Part shown: one piece after another, positions 12,172-21,807 of the stretch
Layout: each line of letters begins with the position of its first letter
Position numbering within the stretch: position 1 is the first letter of the stretch
From: Apium graveolens
Taxonomy: Eukaryota; Streptophyta; Magnoliopsida; Apiales; Apiaceae
Assembly (NCBI RefSeq): GCF_009905375.1
Contig: NC_133649.1
Location: 231,111,792-231,175,791 of the forward strand
Reading direction: 5' to 3'
DNA: 64,000 nt
Position numbers and translations under genes: made by a program
The notes under the pieces: model-generated
Databases searched by the model: none
The model's input: only the letters and a program-made list of their open reading frames with translations
What the model was told of the DNA's origin: nothing

Positions 12172-13281
12172 CTATTGATAAGATACAAATAAACTAATAT
12201 CAGCACAAATATGTACATTAGCTCCAGTATCTATCAACCATTCATTTGACAGATAGGTAGAAAATATTACAGGGTTGTAGGATACATATCGATCAACGTC
12301 GGTTTCAGAAGCCGTAGCCTCACCAACAACCATGTTCACTACAGGCCCACTTGCGGTTCCAAGCACAACATTCGCTTGCGCTACCTCGGTTTTCTTCGCT
12401 TTCTTCGTAGGGCAGTCCTTACTCCAGTGCCCAACCTGTCCACAAGACCAGCATGGTTTGTTTGCCTTGGGTTTCTTGGCCTTGTCCTTGTCACTCTTAG
12501 GTTTATTACTATTAGCTTTCTTAGCAAAACCCTTCCTCTTTTGTCCTACAGTTGCTATGTTTACCTTCGAGGTACCGTGTTCAGTTGGCATCACATGTCC
12601 CTGTTTGGACTTGTGTTGTTCTTGCACCGAGATGTTCAGCATAAGGTTGGTCCAGGTTATCTCTCCTTTCTGTCTTTTCAGGGAGAGAGAGAACTCTTCC
12701 CAAGACTTCAGGAGTTTTTCAATCACACTCATCACCTTGAACTTCTCCGGGAGATTCATTCCAGACTCCTTCAAAGCATGCACTATCATCTCGAACTCAT
12801 GCACCTGCTCAGTCATGGACTTATTGTCCACCAGCTTGAACTCGAGGAACCTTGCCACAGAATACTTTTCTAGACCTTGTGAGTCAGTATTATGTGTCTG
12901 GTCCAGCTTCTCCCATAAGAGTTTTGCAGAGTAGGCATCAGAAGAATAGACATCAAACAAAGTGTTTGTTAGTGCCGCCAGAATGGCCGCCCTAGCCACT
13001 CCATCCTTCTCAGCCCACTTCGCAAAAGCCTTAACTGTGTCAGCCTTCTCTTGATCCGCTACTGGTTTCTCATATTCCACAACCGGCCACAGACCCTTTA
13101 TAGTCAACCACAACTTCATCCTTTTCTGCCAGCGAGAAAAGCCAATGCCACCGTTGAATTTCTTCGGTAAACCGGTTAGTTCAACAGCCTGTGGGAAACT
13201 ATAGGTGGTCCAATCAATGGTCCCAGCAGTTGCACCCGAACTGCTACCACCACCAACGATAACCTCACTTTCGTTAACCAT
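12172..13281 (-). CDS. copia C gag and start of protease
   Basis: The likely start is the ATG at 13281 (MVNESEVIVGGG), 39 nt after the 5' LTR; the same frame stays open upstream into the LTR, but those codons are LTR sequence. Gag shows KKFNGGIGFSRWQKRMKLWL (retrotransposon capsid N-part) and a UBN2-like helical body. A Lys-rich stretch leads to the zinc knuckle CWSCGQVGHWSKDC (CX2CX4HX4C) about residue 290. The protease begins with EWLIDTGANVHIC (catalytic DTG) just before a stop at 12172. The stop cuts the polyprotein inside protease. Gag forms the particle and binds element RNA. Confidence 0.9.
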   Translation of the reverse strand: MVNESEVIVGGGSSSGATAGTIDWTTYSFPQAVELTGLPKKFNGGIGFSRWQKRMKLWLTIKGLWPVVEYEKPVADQEKADTVKAFAKWAEKDGVARAAILAALTNTLFDVYSSDAYSAKLLWEKLDQTHNTDSQGLEKYSVARFLEFKLVDNKSMTEQVHEFEMIVHALKESGMNLPEKFKVMSVIEKLLKSWEEFSLSLKRQKGEITWTNLMLNISVQEQHKSKQGHVMPTEHGTSKVNIATVGQKRKGFAKKANSNKPKSDKDKAKKPKANKPCWSCGQVGHWSKDCPTKKAKKTEVAQANVVLGTASGPVVNMVVGEATASETDVDRYVSYNPVIFSTYLSNEWLIDTGANVHICADISLFVSYQ

Positions 13282-13302
13282 TATGCTAAATTCTATATAA
13301 CT

Positions 13303-13318
13303 AATATTCTCTTCAAGA
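13303..13318 (-). promoter_or_regulatory. candidate primer-binding site of copia C, complementary to its own LTR
   Basis: One base after the end of the 5' LTR the sense RNA reads tcttgaagagaatatt. There is no TGGTATCAGAGC-type tRNA site. Its exact 16-nt reverse complement lies in the sense RNA of the LTR at 13578-13593 (and 7577-7592 in the other LTR). Polarity is right for an RNA 3' end in R/U5 to prime copying of U5. This resembles the self-priming known for Tf1; function here is inferred. Confidence 0.5.
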
Positions 13319-13319
13319 A

Positions 13320-14649
13320 TGTTGTAAAACTCACTAACAAATATAGCAACATAGAAGCAAGTGTATAAAGAATTTAGCAAGTTTAGGCCAAGACCATAGT
13401 TAACGAAACAAAACATGCAGGTAAACAAAATCAGTAACTGAAATAACAAAGAGAGAAAGAAAGATGTACCCGAAACCATAGCTTTTAACAGTGACTGAAA
13501 TAAAGGTTCACAGATACAAAATGCCAAGAAAAATGATCACAGCTGAGTCACCAGGCCTTGCTCGAAGTCCTGGCTGCTCTTGAAGAGAATATTGCCCCTA
13601 CCTGCTGCGTTTGGGATGCGCACAATATCTCCACCAGGATAAAACAGCTCGGAGTTTATGTTAACAGCAGCAACAAAAGCTCCACTTCGACCAGCACCTC
13701 AGTCGCCGGAAAATATCAGCACTTCAGGACTTTTGGGAGAGAAATGCAGAGAGGTTGAAGAGAAGAGAATGTAGTGTGTCTAATACATTCACTTTAACCT
13801 CTATTTATAGGAGAGGAGAAAATGAAACTGTCCACACACTTAATGTCTGAATTAAACTGCTTCATTAATAAAAAATCAAAACTGATCAGATTTTGAATTT
13901 AAATTACTTGTAACAGCTTTTCACATTAACTCCCATTAAAACCCACATTATTATCAGAACTTAAGTTAATTTCTGATTTGATATCAGAACTTAAGTTAAT
14001 TTCTGATCTGATATCAGAACTTAAGTTAAGTTCTGATATCAGAACTTAAGTTAAGTTCTGAGATATCATATCAGAACTTAAGTTCTGATTTTTTTCATCA
14101 GTTACAGATCAGATTATATGTGACTTTCAGTATCAAACCCAGCCCAACAATTTTATAATAATCCAATCACTGATAAATAAATTCGAATTAAAATTAATTC
14201 TCAAATAAATAAAATCCTCGCCCAGGTCGCCTCGCGTACGCGAAACATTCGCCCAAATCGCCCTTCGACCCGACCCGGTCCGGTCCGGTCCGGTGCGGTG
14301 CGTGGCGGGGCGGGGCGGGGCGCGCGTGTGTGTGTATGCGCGTGAAGCACACAACAACACAATGGACCATCACATACCTTAGTAGTTGTATACTACTCAT
14401 GTGGGTAATACCATATAAAGCACACAACCCCCTTTATTTATTTCAATGTGGGACAAACATTCTCAAATTTTCCAAGCTTTTCCAAGCTACTTTCAACTCT
14501 CATTTCATATGGATTTCATTAAGAAAATTCTTAAAACCATACATGAAAATTTAAGTTCAAATATCATTGAACAATTTCCAATCATTAGATTTTAGGATTA
14601 ACATCAAGAACATAATTAAATTAAGCTCTAAAATCCTAATTTTCTAACA
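13320..14649 (-). repeat. 5' LTR of copia C
   Basis: A 1,330-bp copy of the 7319-8645 LTR, ending in the ttaac target duplication at 14650-14654. It includes an inverted TATA box, palindromic U3 repeats and the 16-nt segment complementary to the candidate primer site. Confidence 0.93.
13801..13810 (-). promoter_or_regulatory. TATA box of copia C, 5' LTR
   Basis: ctatttatag on plus gives CTATAAATAG on minus, in the element's sense direction. The predicted start is near 13775, so the R/U5 leader inside the LTR would be about 455 nt. Confidence 0.75.
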
Positions 14650-15868
14650 TTAACCACCAACCAACTCATAACCATCAATACAACAAAACTTCACCTAAAC
14701 CATACCACATCAGTCCATAATCTCCAAGGTTTTCAACTCAAACAACCACAATCAAGACCTATGAACTATAATCAAGCTTCAATTACCAAAACACTTCCAA
14801 ATCAAACCAAACTACTAATAATCACAATCCATGCTTCTCATTTCACAAAACCAACCATTAAACTTACTAACAAATAAAGTAAAGGCTAGGGTTTGAAGTT
14901 TATACCTTCCTTGGGAGGTGTTAAGTTGCTAGGAAGCCTTAGGGAGCCTCCTACAAGCTTGATCTTTCCAAAGAAATCAAGAACACAAAGTTAGGCTTTG
15001 AAGTTTCTAAAAGTCTGATTTAAAGAACTGTAAAAATGAGGGTCTTACCATGATTATTTGGACGAGACTTGTGAACAAGAGTTGTAGGTCATCTCAATAC
15101 CTTTCCAATGAGCTATAGAACACAATATTTGAGTGAGAAATGAAGGAGATACAGTAGTTTTAGTGTGCTGGTTCTGTTTTGACCGAGAGCAATGGAAATG
15201 GGGGAGGAAATGCTTTTGCTTTCTTGTGTTGGTGGAATAATGTGGTGGATAATGATGGGTTGTCTTGATATTTTTCTAGGTTAATAATAAACAAAGGAGT
15301 TAGTGGAAAGGAAGATGATCTCACCATTTTCCATGTGTTGGTGATTTGTGGTGAGATGAGATCATCCCTAGTTAACTATATAATTAACTAGCCATTCCTT
15401 CCTAACTATCACTTGGTTTCTTGTTTGATCAACCATCCACTTGCCTTGCCACTTGCAAAGATATTTACAAGAGTCGTTATTCATTTCTTTGTCCGGTTAT
15501 CACTCAATCTCGTTGATCCTTTGGTTAAATACCTTAATGGTTTTATTGATAAAATCTTCTTGGTATTTTAAATACCTAAATTAATTCTCCTTTATAATCC
15601 TTGAATTTAAAATCCTTCATCTTAATATTAATTCCTTAAATCCCTTAATGTCTGGTGGAAATCTCGGGGAAAAATAAAAGTGCTCGTTTTCAAAATCCGA
15701 CAGCTTTTACATACACTTATTTTCTTTATGGAATACTAATACGATCTTAGAATTTCCATAACAATACTCCTATATATCGTGGTCTGATAATTTTTCTTAA
15801 TCAGCATTGTCAGTAAAAGTTACTATTCATCCGGGTTTCAAAAATCTCCAAAAATTGGGGTTATTACA

Positions 15869-17476
15869 TATATCTTGTATATATATCAACAATTACGAGT
15901 GCATACCTCTTCTTGGAAATAGACATTACATTCACTGGACCAAAGAGATCAACATGAAGTAGATGATATGGTTTAAGAATTGAGGATTCAGTTTTACTCT
16001 TGAAAGATGTCTTCCTTTTCTTAGCTTTCTGGCATGAATCACATAAGCCATCAGGAGTAAACACTGTATTGGGAAATCCTCTTACAAGATCTTTCCTCAC
16101 AAGTTCATTGATACTGTTGAAGTTGAGGTTAGAAAGTCTTTTATGCCAGTTACAGCTGTCTTTCACAGATGCTCTACTCAGTAGACAAACTTTTGAATTA
16201 TCAAAATTTGTGGAGACCCTGGCTTCATACAAACTACCATGTCTCCCACCAGTCAATGTGATCTTGCCATTAGACTTACCGACAATTTCCCAATGCTCCT
16301 TGTAAAAGTTGACATGGTAACCTCTGTCACAGGTTTGACTTACACTAATCAGATTATGCTTGAGTCCTGCAACTAGAGCTACATTTTCAATGATGACATT
16401 TCCAACTTTAATTTTGCCATATCCCAAGATTTTTCCTAAGTTTCCATCTCCATAAGAAACACTTGGGCCATCCTTCTCCTCAAATTCTGATAGCAAGGAT
16501 TTATAACCAGTCATATGTCCTGAGCATCCACTATCCAAGACTAGAGCATTCCTCCCGTTACCCTGCAATCAGCAATTTGAATTAGTTAGTGTTTTAAGGA
16601 CCCAGACTTGCTTGGATCCTTTGGCCTTTTTAAATTTGTTAACATATGCAGCAGAAGACTTCAGATCAGAGTTTATATTAACATCATTACTATCAATATT
16701 TATACATGCAGAAACTAAAGAGGGTTTCAGTTTATAAAAATCATAATACAAACTATGATACTCTTTACATGTATAAATAGAGTGCCAAACACTACCATAA
16801 TAAAAATAAGGATTATGTGGTTTATATCTAACTGTTCTATTCCTAAACTCTGATTTAGAAGGAACAACTTTTATCTCTTTATTCTTCTTGAAAGAATTAG
16901 CAAGATGATTAGTGCTACCACAATTTGAACAAGTCTTTCTAGGTTCATTAGGTGGGGTTACATAATTTACATTCTTATTAACACCTACCTTGCCATTCCT
17001 ATTTTTCCTAGACCTTTTCCTCTTGTCTTTCATGTGTAGATCCTTCAGCTTTTGCTTAAGCTATTTCTGAGTCATTAAACCAATATTTACTGAATTTGTG
17101 TGAACTTGTTCACTCTTTTCAGTAATTAAGTTTGATCTAGGTGCTGAGGTAGTACCTTCCTCATGAATTGACTTAACAGAATTAGAACTAGGATTAACTT
17201 AATGGTCTTTATTTGAACCTTGTTCAATTTGACCTTGCTATCAGTTTTTATTGGTTATGTTTTCTCAGTTTCTTCTCCACTTTTCTTATCAGAATTAGAT
17301 CTAGCTGAATATCCTAATCCTGATCTCCAGCAACCATTCTCTAAGATTTCCTGGGTTAATTTTCCTGAGTTAGTGCAAAATTTAATGACTTCTCTTTCTT
17401 TAGCTAGCTCCTTTTCTAGATAAGCATGTTTTTCTAACAAGTTTTCTTTAACATATATAGCATTATCTCTTTCTTT
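15869..17476 (-). pseudogene. copia element A pol, 5' part: second zinc knuckle, protease, GAG-pre-integrase, integrase N-half
   Basis: On minus, 17033-16569 carries a knuckle-like CSNCGSTNHLANSF in which the last Cys is Phe. Protease then shows VLDSGCSGHMTG and the GAG-pre-integrase WHKRLSNLNFNSINELV with CDSCQKAKKRK. The integrase core starts at LHVDLFGPVN (first Asp) and breaks off at 15869, where solo LTR B inserted; it resumes at 4195. The stretch 17476-17034 has codons like a gag C-terminus but several stops. Two cysteine knuckles before protease are a SIRE-like trait (family knowledge). Confidence 0.85.
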
Positions 17477-18865
17477 TTAAATTTCTAGCATGGAAACCAA
17501 CTCAGTTTCTAGGTAATCATTCCTTTTCTTAAGCACAGAGTTTTTACTCTTGATTCTATTTTTCTCTAAGGGTTGATCCCTAAAACTAACAGGCATAGTC
17601 TTAAGAAATAATCTTAACTCATAGATATCATCAGTATCAAATACAAGAGTAGACTGAGGTACCTTTAATTCAGTATTTTTGGTCTCAACATTAGCATTTG
17701 CCATGAGAGCATAATTGATCCCATTATCTGAGTCTAATGAATCATCCCAGTTTCTCTTCTTTAAGATCAAAGCTTGTTTCTTCTCAGCTCTGGGTTTTCT
17801 GCAGTCACCTCCAAAGTGTCCAATTCCATTACAGTTGTAACATCTCTCTTTTGACTTGTCAAGTTTTCCAGATCTTGATTCCTTATTTCTTCTATTGTTC
17901 CTCTTATCATAGTTTGAGGAACTAGAACCTTTTCTGGAAAATCTTCTCCCTTTCCTAAAGTTTTTGTAGACCATCTTCTTGAAACTCTTAACCAGTAGGG
18001 CAGCCATTTGACCCATATCTTTATTGTTGTTGTGATCACTGTCAGTATCTGATTTAGTATCAGGATTTGAGTCATTATCAGAATTTGATGATTCAATATC
18101 TGACTTAGCAATCATGGCTTTCTCTTTGGAGTAGCTTTTCCTTCTAGATTTCTCCTTTGGCTTCTCTTCAACTTTGAGTGCAACTGGTCTAGCTTTTGAT
18201 CCTTTTCTCTTGCTTCTTTGCTCCATCTTTAGTTCATGAGTTTTCAAAATTCCATATATCTCATCTAGAAAAGTTTCATCAAGTTCATAGTTATCTCTTA
18301 TTGATGTGACCTTATAGTCCCACTTTTTAAGGAGAACAAGTAGGAACTTCAGGTTTGAGTCATCCAAATCATATTCTTTGTCGACAAGGGATAAGTCATT
18401 CAGCAACTTCTGAAATCTGTCAAAGATCTCAGTTAAGGACGCATTGTCCCTTGAGTGAAAGTGCTCATATTCTTGAATAAGTAATATCCTCCTGTTCTTC
18501 TTGATAGCAGTTGTACCTTGACACTTTACTTCTGAAGCATCCCATATCTCTTTTGTTGTCTTACATCCAATGACCCTATTGAACATAACACTATCAAGAC
18601 TGCTATGCAGGATGTGTCTGACTTTAGCATCCTTCATGATAGATGATATATCTTCAAGAGAGTAGTCATTCCTATCTTTGTCTATCATCTTCTCTGGTTC
18701 TCCTGCAACCGAAATAACTACCTTCATTGGTTTGTCAGGACCATCATAAATCATGTTCAGATATTCGGGATATGTGGCTTACAAACACATGGCCATCCTG
18801 ACTTTCCAGATTGGATATTCATGCACTTTCAGGATGGGCACCTTGATTTCTTCATACCTACTCAT
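17477..18865 (-). pseudogene. copia element A gag
   Basis: The frame opens at an ATG at 18865 (MSRYEEIKVPILKVHEYPIW, typical of this gag family). It meets one in-frame stop at 18779-18781 and continues for 425 codons to 17477. It includes a capsid-like helical region, a Ser/Asp/Asn-rich stretch, a basic stretch and the zinc knuckle CYNCNGIGHFGGDC. A further ATG at 18946 opens a 22-codon ORF (MSDKGEEETQ...) that stops just upstream; the family's true start may be there. Gag packages the element RNA. The early stop inactivates this copy. Confidence 0.85.
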
Positions 18866-18992
18866 GTTGCTGCTTATCTATGATGTGGCTGGGGGTTGTG
18901 GCTTCGGATCCAGATTCTGTGTTTCTTCTTCTCCTTTGTCTGACATGGTTGATTAATCTTCGAATCTTAAATTATTTGTACGTTAACAGCAA

Positions 18993-19004
18993 GCTCTGAT
19001 ACCA
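18993..19004 (-). promoter_or_regulatory. primer-binding site of element A (initiator tRNA-Met type)
   Basis: Plus reads gctctgatacca, so minus is TGGTATCAGAGC, the standard iMet primer site, two bases after the 5' LTR end at 19007. Confidence 0.9.
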
Positions 19005-19006
19005 AT

Positions 19007-19534
19007 TGTTAGGCCCTTAATCAACTGTAGAGGGGGGGTGAATACAGTTAATATAATAAACTCAACAAAGCTTCAACATAATTAACAGTTTTTATATTAA
19101 TCTTATAAAAACTTATTACAAAAGTACTCTCTCAAAAGGATGAACAAATATCCCTGAGAGCTGCTAGGTTATGCGAAAGATATAACAATGTCATAATGTT
19201 TATAGCATAAACCTAATACGTGTTTTATATAGAGCACAACTACCAATGTATAAGGAATCTTATTCTATTAACAACAAGGAAACCTATACTATTGCTTTGG
19301 GGAAAAAGTCCTTCACCGACTTAAAATTCCTGTTTCCTTTTCCTCTTCAAATATCAACTGATGTGACAAATACTGATTTTATCCGCTGACATCATCATCC
19401 GTTGATATTATTATCCGTCGAATATCAACATCCGTCGATGTCATCATCATCTATCGATGCTTGTAATCATCCGTCGATGCTTATAACTATCATTCGTTGA
19501 TGCTAATAATTACCATCTATAGATGCAATCAACA
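19007..19534 (-). repeat. 5' LTR of element A
   Basis: A 528-bp LTR, TGTTAGGCCC at the inner end and CAATCAACA at 19534 on plus. Its outer edge breaks the gag codons of element D. The part 19377-19525 holds degenerate tandem copies of a roughly 25-bp unit with the core catccgtcgatg. The partner LTR lies outside the window. Confidence 0.85.
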
Positions 19535-19908
19535 TACCTTTCATCTTGAGAGAGAAGATGCAGATGCATTTTTACCTTCCAATGGTGATAGCTGTCTTTT
19601 TTCAGAATAGGGATCTTCACTCCAACATCCTTTCTACTCATATTGCTAGTTTGTTTTGATCTTTAAACTCTTAGTGTGTTAAGTTCTTACTCTGATACCA
19701 ATTGTTATACCCTAACAATTTAACAATAAAATTACAGAAGGAGGTTGAATGTAATTCTTGTTCCTTTTTGAAATAATAAAATCTCTTTGCAAAATATATC
19801 TATGTTTGAATAAGCAAAAGTGCAAAATAAAAAAAAATTGTGTGTTCAAGACACAAAGTAAGTAAACACAAAGGCTTAAAAACTTTCTAGTGGATTGATC
19901 TTTCCACC

Positions 19909-19951
<43 letters not shown>

Positions 19952-20398
19952 TGAGAACTCTGTGATGCAAGAATGCACATAGCTGCTTACAAGTGATTTT
20001 ACAAAAGAATAGAGATATTTTCTAACAGATGTAGCCTTTTCTATTTCTCTGTTCAATTGATAATTATTTTACTTGCTACACTTAGTTTATATATATATAT
20101 TACCAAGTTATACAAGAAAAAGACAAACAAATAAAACATATATCTAAGTCTATTCACATGTTGTTTCATCTCTCTGTCCAGCATCTTTGTATTTCTTCAA
20201 GTAAGCATGGAAATGGAAATGATCATTTGTTCTTGTAATATATAAGTGATGATGTCAAAGATTACTGAAGATAACAATATCATTAATGCTCCTGATCAAT
20301 GTGTGAAGCAAAGCTAAATGGATATCTGATCTAAGGAGAATAATGAACTGTTACTTTTCATAATATGTTAAGCTTGGGGTTAGTCTTGTTAACAGGCA
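19535..20398 (-). mobile_element. copia element D remnant: gag start, primer site, 5' LTR
   Basis: On minus, the LTR is 20398-19703 (TGCCTGTTAACAAG... to ...TATAACA, 696 bp). A primer site close to the iMet type follows at 19700-19689 (TGGTATCAGAGT). Gag starts at an ATG at 19641 (MSRKDVGVKIPILKKDSYHH). Gag is cut after about 35 codons by the LTR of element A at 19534. The rest of D lies beyond the left edge. Its gag start resembles that of A, so A and D are related SIRE-like families. Confidence 0.8.
19911..19949. repeat. (TA)n microsatellite in LTR D
   Basis: A nearly pure run of ta dinucleotides of about 38 bp. A shorter run lies at 20083-20100 near a likely TATA region of the D LTR on minus. 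Confidence 0.9.
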
Positions 20399-21331
20399 TG
20401 AATGTGTGTTAAGCAATCTTCTCACCAATTGGGGGAGATTTTTGTGCAAGACATGCCTGTATCTCAACAAGACTAAGTCATATTGACAATCCTAAGTAAG
20501 TTTTATTGTTATCTTAGTTTGTATTTGTACTTATAACACTTAAAGTCTGTAAAAATATAAAGGAGCAGACTGAAGTCTTTTTCCTGAAATAGTATCAAAC
20601 CTAAGGATTCTATCTGGAAGAAGATCAAGATGATCATGCCTCGGAAGAATTTTGAAGAAGCTTGGAGTTGAATAAATCTGTTTGGATAAAAATACTCTAA
20701 GTCAAGATCTCTACAAGTCACAGATTTAGTGTTATAGAGAAGTCATTCGAGAACTCCAAATGACTTATCGAGAAGTCAGGAAAGCTACTAGAGAACTCAG
20801 AGAGATATCGACAAGTCAAGAAGACATGAAGGTTGGAGATATCGACAAGTCATTTCTTCACTAGAGAACTCAGAGTTATCGATAAGTCTACATTCATTAG
20901 AGAACTCTGAGTTATCGATAAGTCAAAGTCTACTAGAGAACTCAGAGATATCGATAAATCAAAATTCACTAGAGAACTCTAAGTTGTTGATAAGACAAAG
21001 TGAAGACATGATGCTGAGAGATCTCGACAAGCTAAAGTTTCATTCGAGAACTCAGAGACGTCTATAGGTCAAATTCACTAGAGCATTGGATATCTCGATT
21101 AGTCATTATACTTATCGAGATGTCAAGATCTCTATATGCCTAATTGGAGATCTCGAGTAAAATTCTCAAAGTACAAAATCACAAGCCAGTTCAATATTCA
21201 AGATTAACAATCAACAAACAATCCAAACAGATGGATTGACAAGTCTACAAAAATCAGCTTGAAGAATGTGCAAGATCAATGGTGAAGATTAACTGATAGA
21301 GGAAGATTAAAATTATCACAAGATGCTAAAG
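20399..21331 (+). mobile_element. copia element E remnant: 3' end and LTR
   Basis: On plus, a short internal 3' tail (20399-20453) holds the polypurine tract aattgggggagattt. An LTR starts TGCCTGTATCTCAACAAGAC at 20454. Its start matches the start of the D LTR (TGCCTGT..AACAAGACTAA) in opposite orientation, so D and E are related and lie head-to-head. The right end is not resolved: foldback element F begins at 21332. Confidence 0.6.
20740..21150. repeat. tandem repeats in LTR E
   Basis: About a dozen degenerate copies of a 28-35-bp unit contain agagaactcagag and (t)atcga(c/t)aagtca. Several copies carry a tctcga or atcgat palindrome. They lie in the presumed U3 of the LTR. Confidence 0.75.
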
Positions 21332-21807
21332 ATTTCGAATTGAGGGTTTGATTTTTGGGCATTTTTTATGAAATTTGATATTACAAATAGCTTTTGCTTG
21401 TTATTTGTAAATGGGGCTGAGCATTCGGTCGGTTCGATCCTGATTTTTCAGAAATTCAACTATTCGGTCCGGAACAAATAGACGAATAAAATTCGGTTCG
21501 GTCCGATTCTTTTAAAAAATATTTCGATCCGGACCAAATAGACCAAATAATAAATACTATAATTTTATATTATATATATTACATATATCTTAAAAAATTA
21601 TAATCATAACTTTTAATTTTTAATTATATTTATACACTCTTAGAACTCTATCGCCTTAATTTAATTATATTTTAGATTTCATATTTTTTTGTTTGAAATT
21701 TTTAATATAATTTTATTTTTTTTAAAATTCGGTCCGTTCGGTCCAAAATCGGACCGAACCGAATTTCGGTTCGGTCTAGTCTATAATACAATTTCGATCC
21801 GGTTCGG

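Larger units (their letters stand above)
7319..14649 (-). mobile_element. complete Ty1/copia element C nested in LTR B
   Basis: A 7.33-kb element on minus has two near-identical LTRs (7319-8645 and 13320-14649), both TGTT...AACA, and a perfect 5-bp target duplication ttaac at 7314-7318 and 14650-14654. Internal order on minus is gag, zinc knuckle, protease, GAG-pre-integrase, integrase, RT, RNase H, then a G-rich tract next to the 3' LTR. The near-identity of the LTRs makes it the youngest full element here. Pol still has at least two frameshifts and stops, so this copy is probably not autonomous, though all RT and integrase catalytic motifs survive. The lineage within copia (Tork/TAR-like) is only a guess. 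Confidence 0.95.
4196..15868 (-). mobile_element. solo LTR B of a Ty3/gypsy-type element, about 4.34 kb, split by copia C
   Basis: Termini are TGTAACACCCCC at 4196 and GGGGTTATTACA at 15868, with 5-bp target duplications tatat at 4191-4195 and 15869-15873. Without nested element C and one ttaac copy the unit is about 4,337 bp. It has no coding domain and no second LTR, as expected for a solo LTR left by LTR-LTR recombination. Read on minus it starts TGTAATAACCCC and ends in ...GGGGGTGTTACA, a pattern common to long chromovirus LTRs, so minus orientation is inferred. Its TSD lies inside the integrase codons of element A, and excision in silico restores that frame. Confidence 0.85.
1..19534 (-). 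mobile_element. Ty1/copia element A, SIRE-like, interrupted by B and C
   Basis: Reading on minus from 19534: 5' LTR, iMet-type primer site, gag, protease, integrase, RT, RNase H and a 3' non-pol region that runs off the left edge, so the 3' LTR is not seen. The order PR-INT-RT-RH defines copia. The long gag with a KS-rich tail, two zinc knuckles and a 3' tail after pol suggest the SIRE/Maximus lineage (inference). The 11.67-kb block 4196-15868 is a later insertion: removing it with one tatat copy restores an uninterrupted integrase reading frame. Coding regions carry several stops and frameshifts, so A is dead. It inserted into the gag of element D, whose sequence resumes at 19535. Confidence 0.9.

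Noticed and set aside
12172..13527. Gag of copia C starting at the upstream ATG (13527)
   Set aside because: The first 82 codons are LTR sequence and are also found as a separate ORF in the other LTR (7314-7526); the ATG at 13281 fits gag.
18991..19700. ctctgatacca sequences as possible tRNA genes
   Set aside because: They are only 12-nt primer sites next to LTRs; no cloverleaf or internal promoter boxes.
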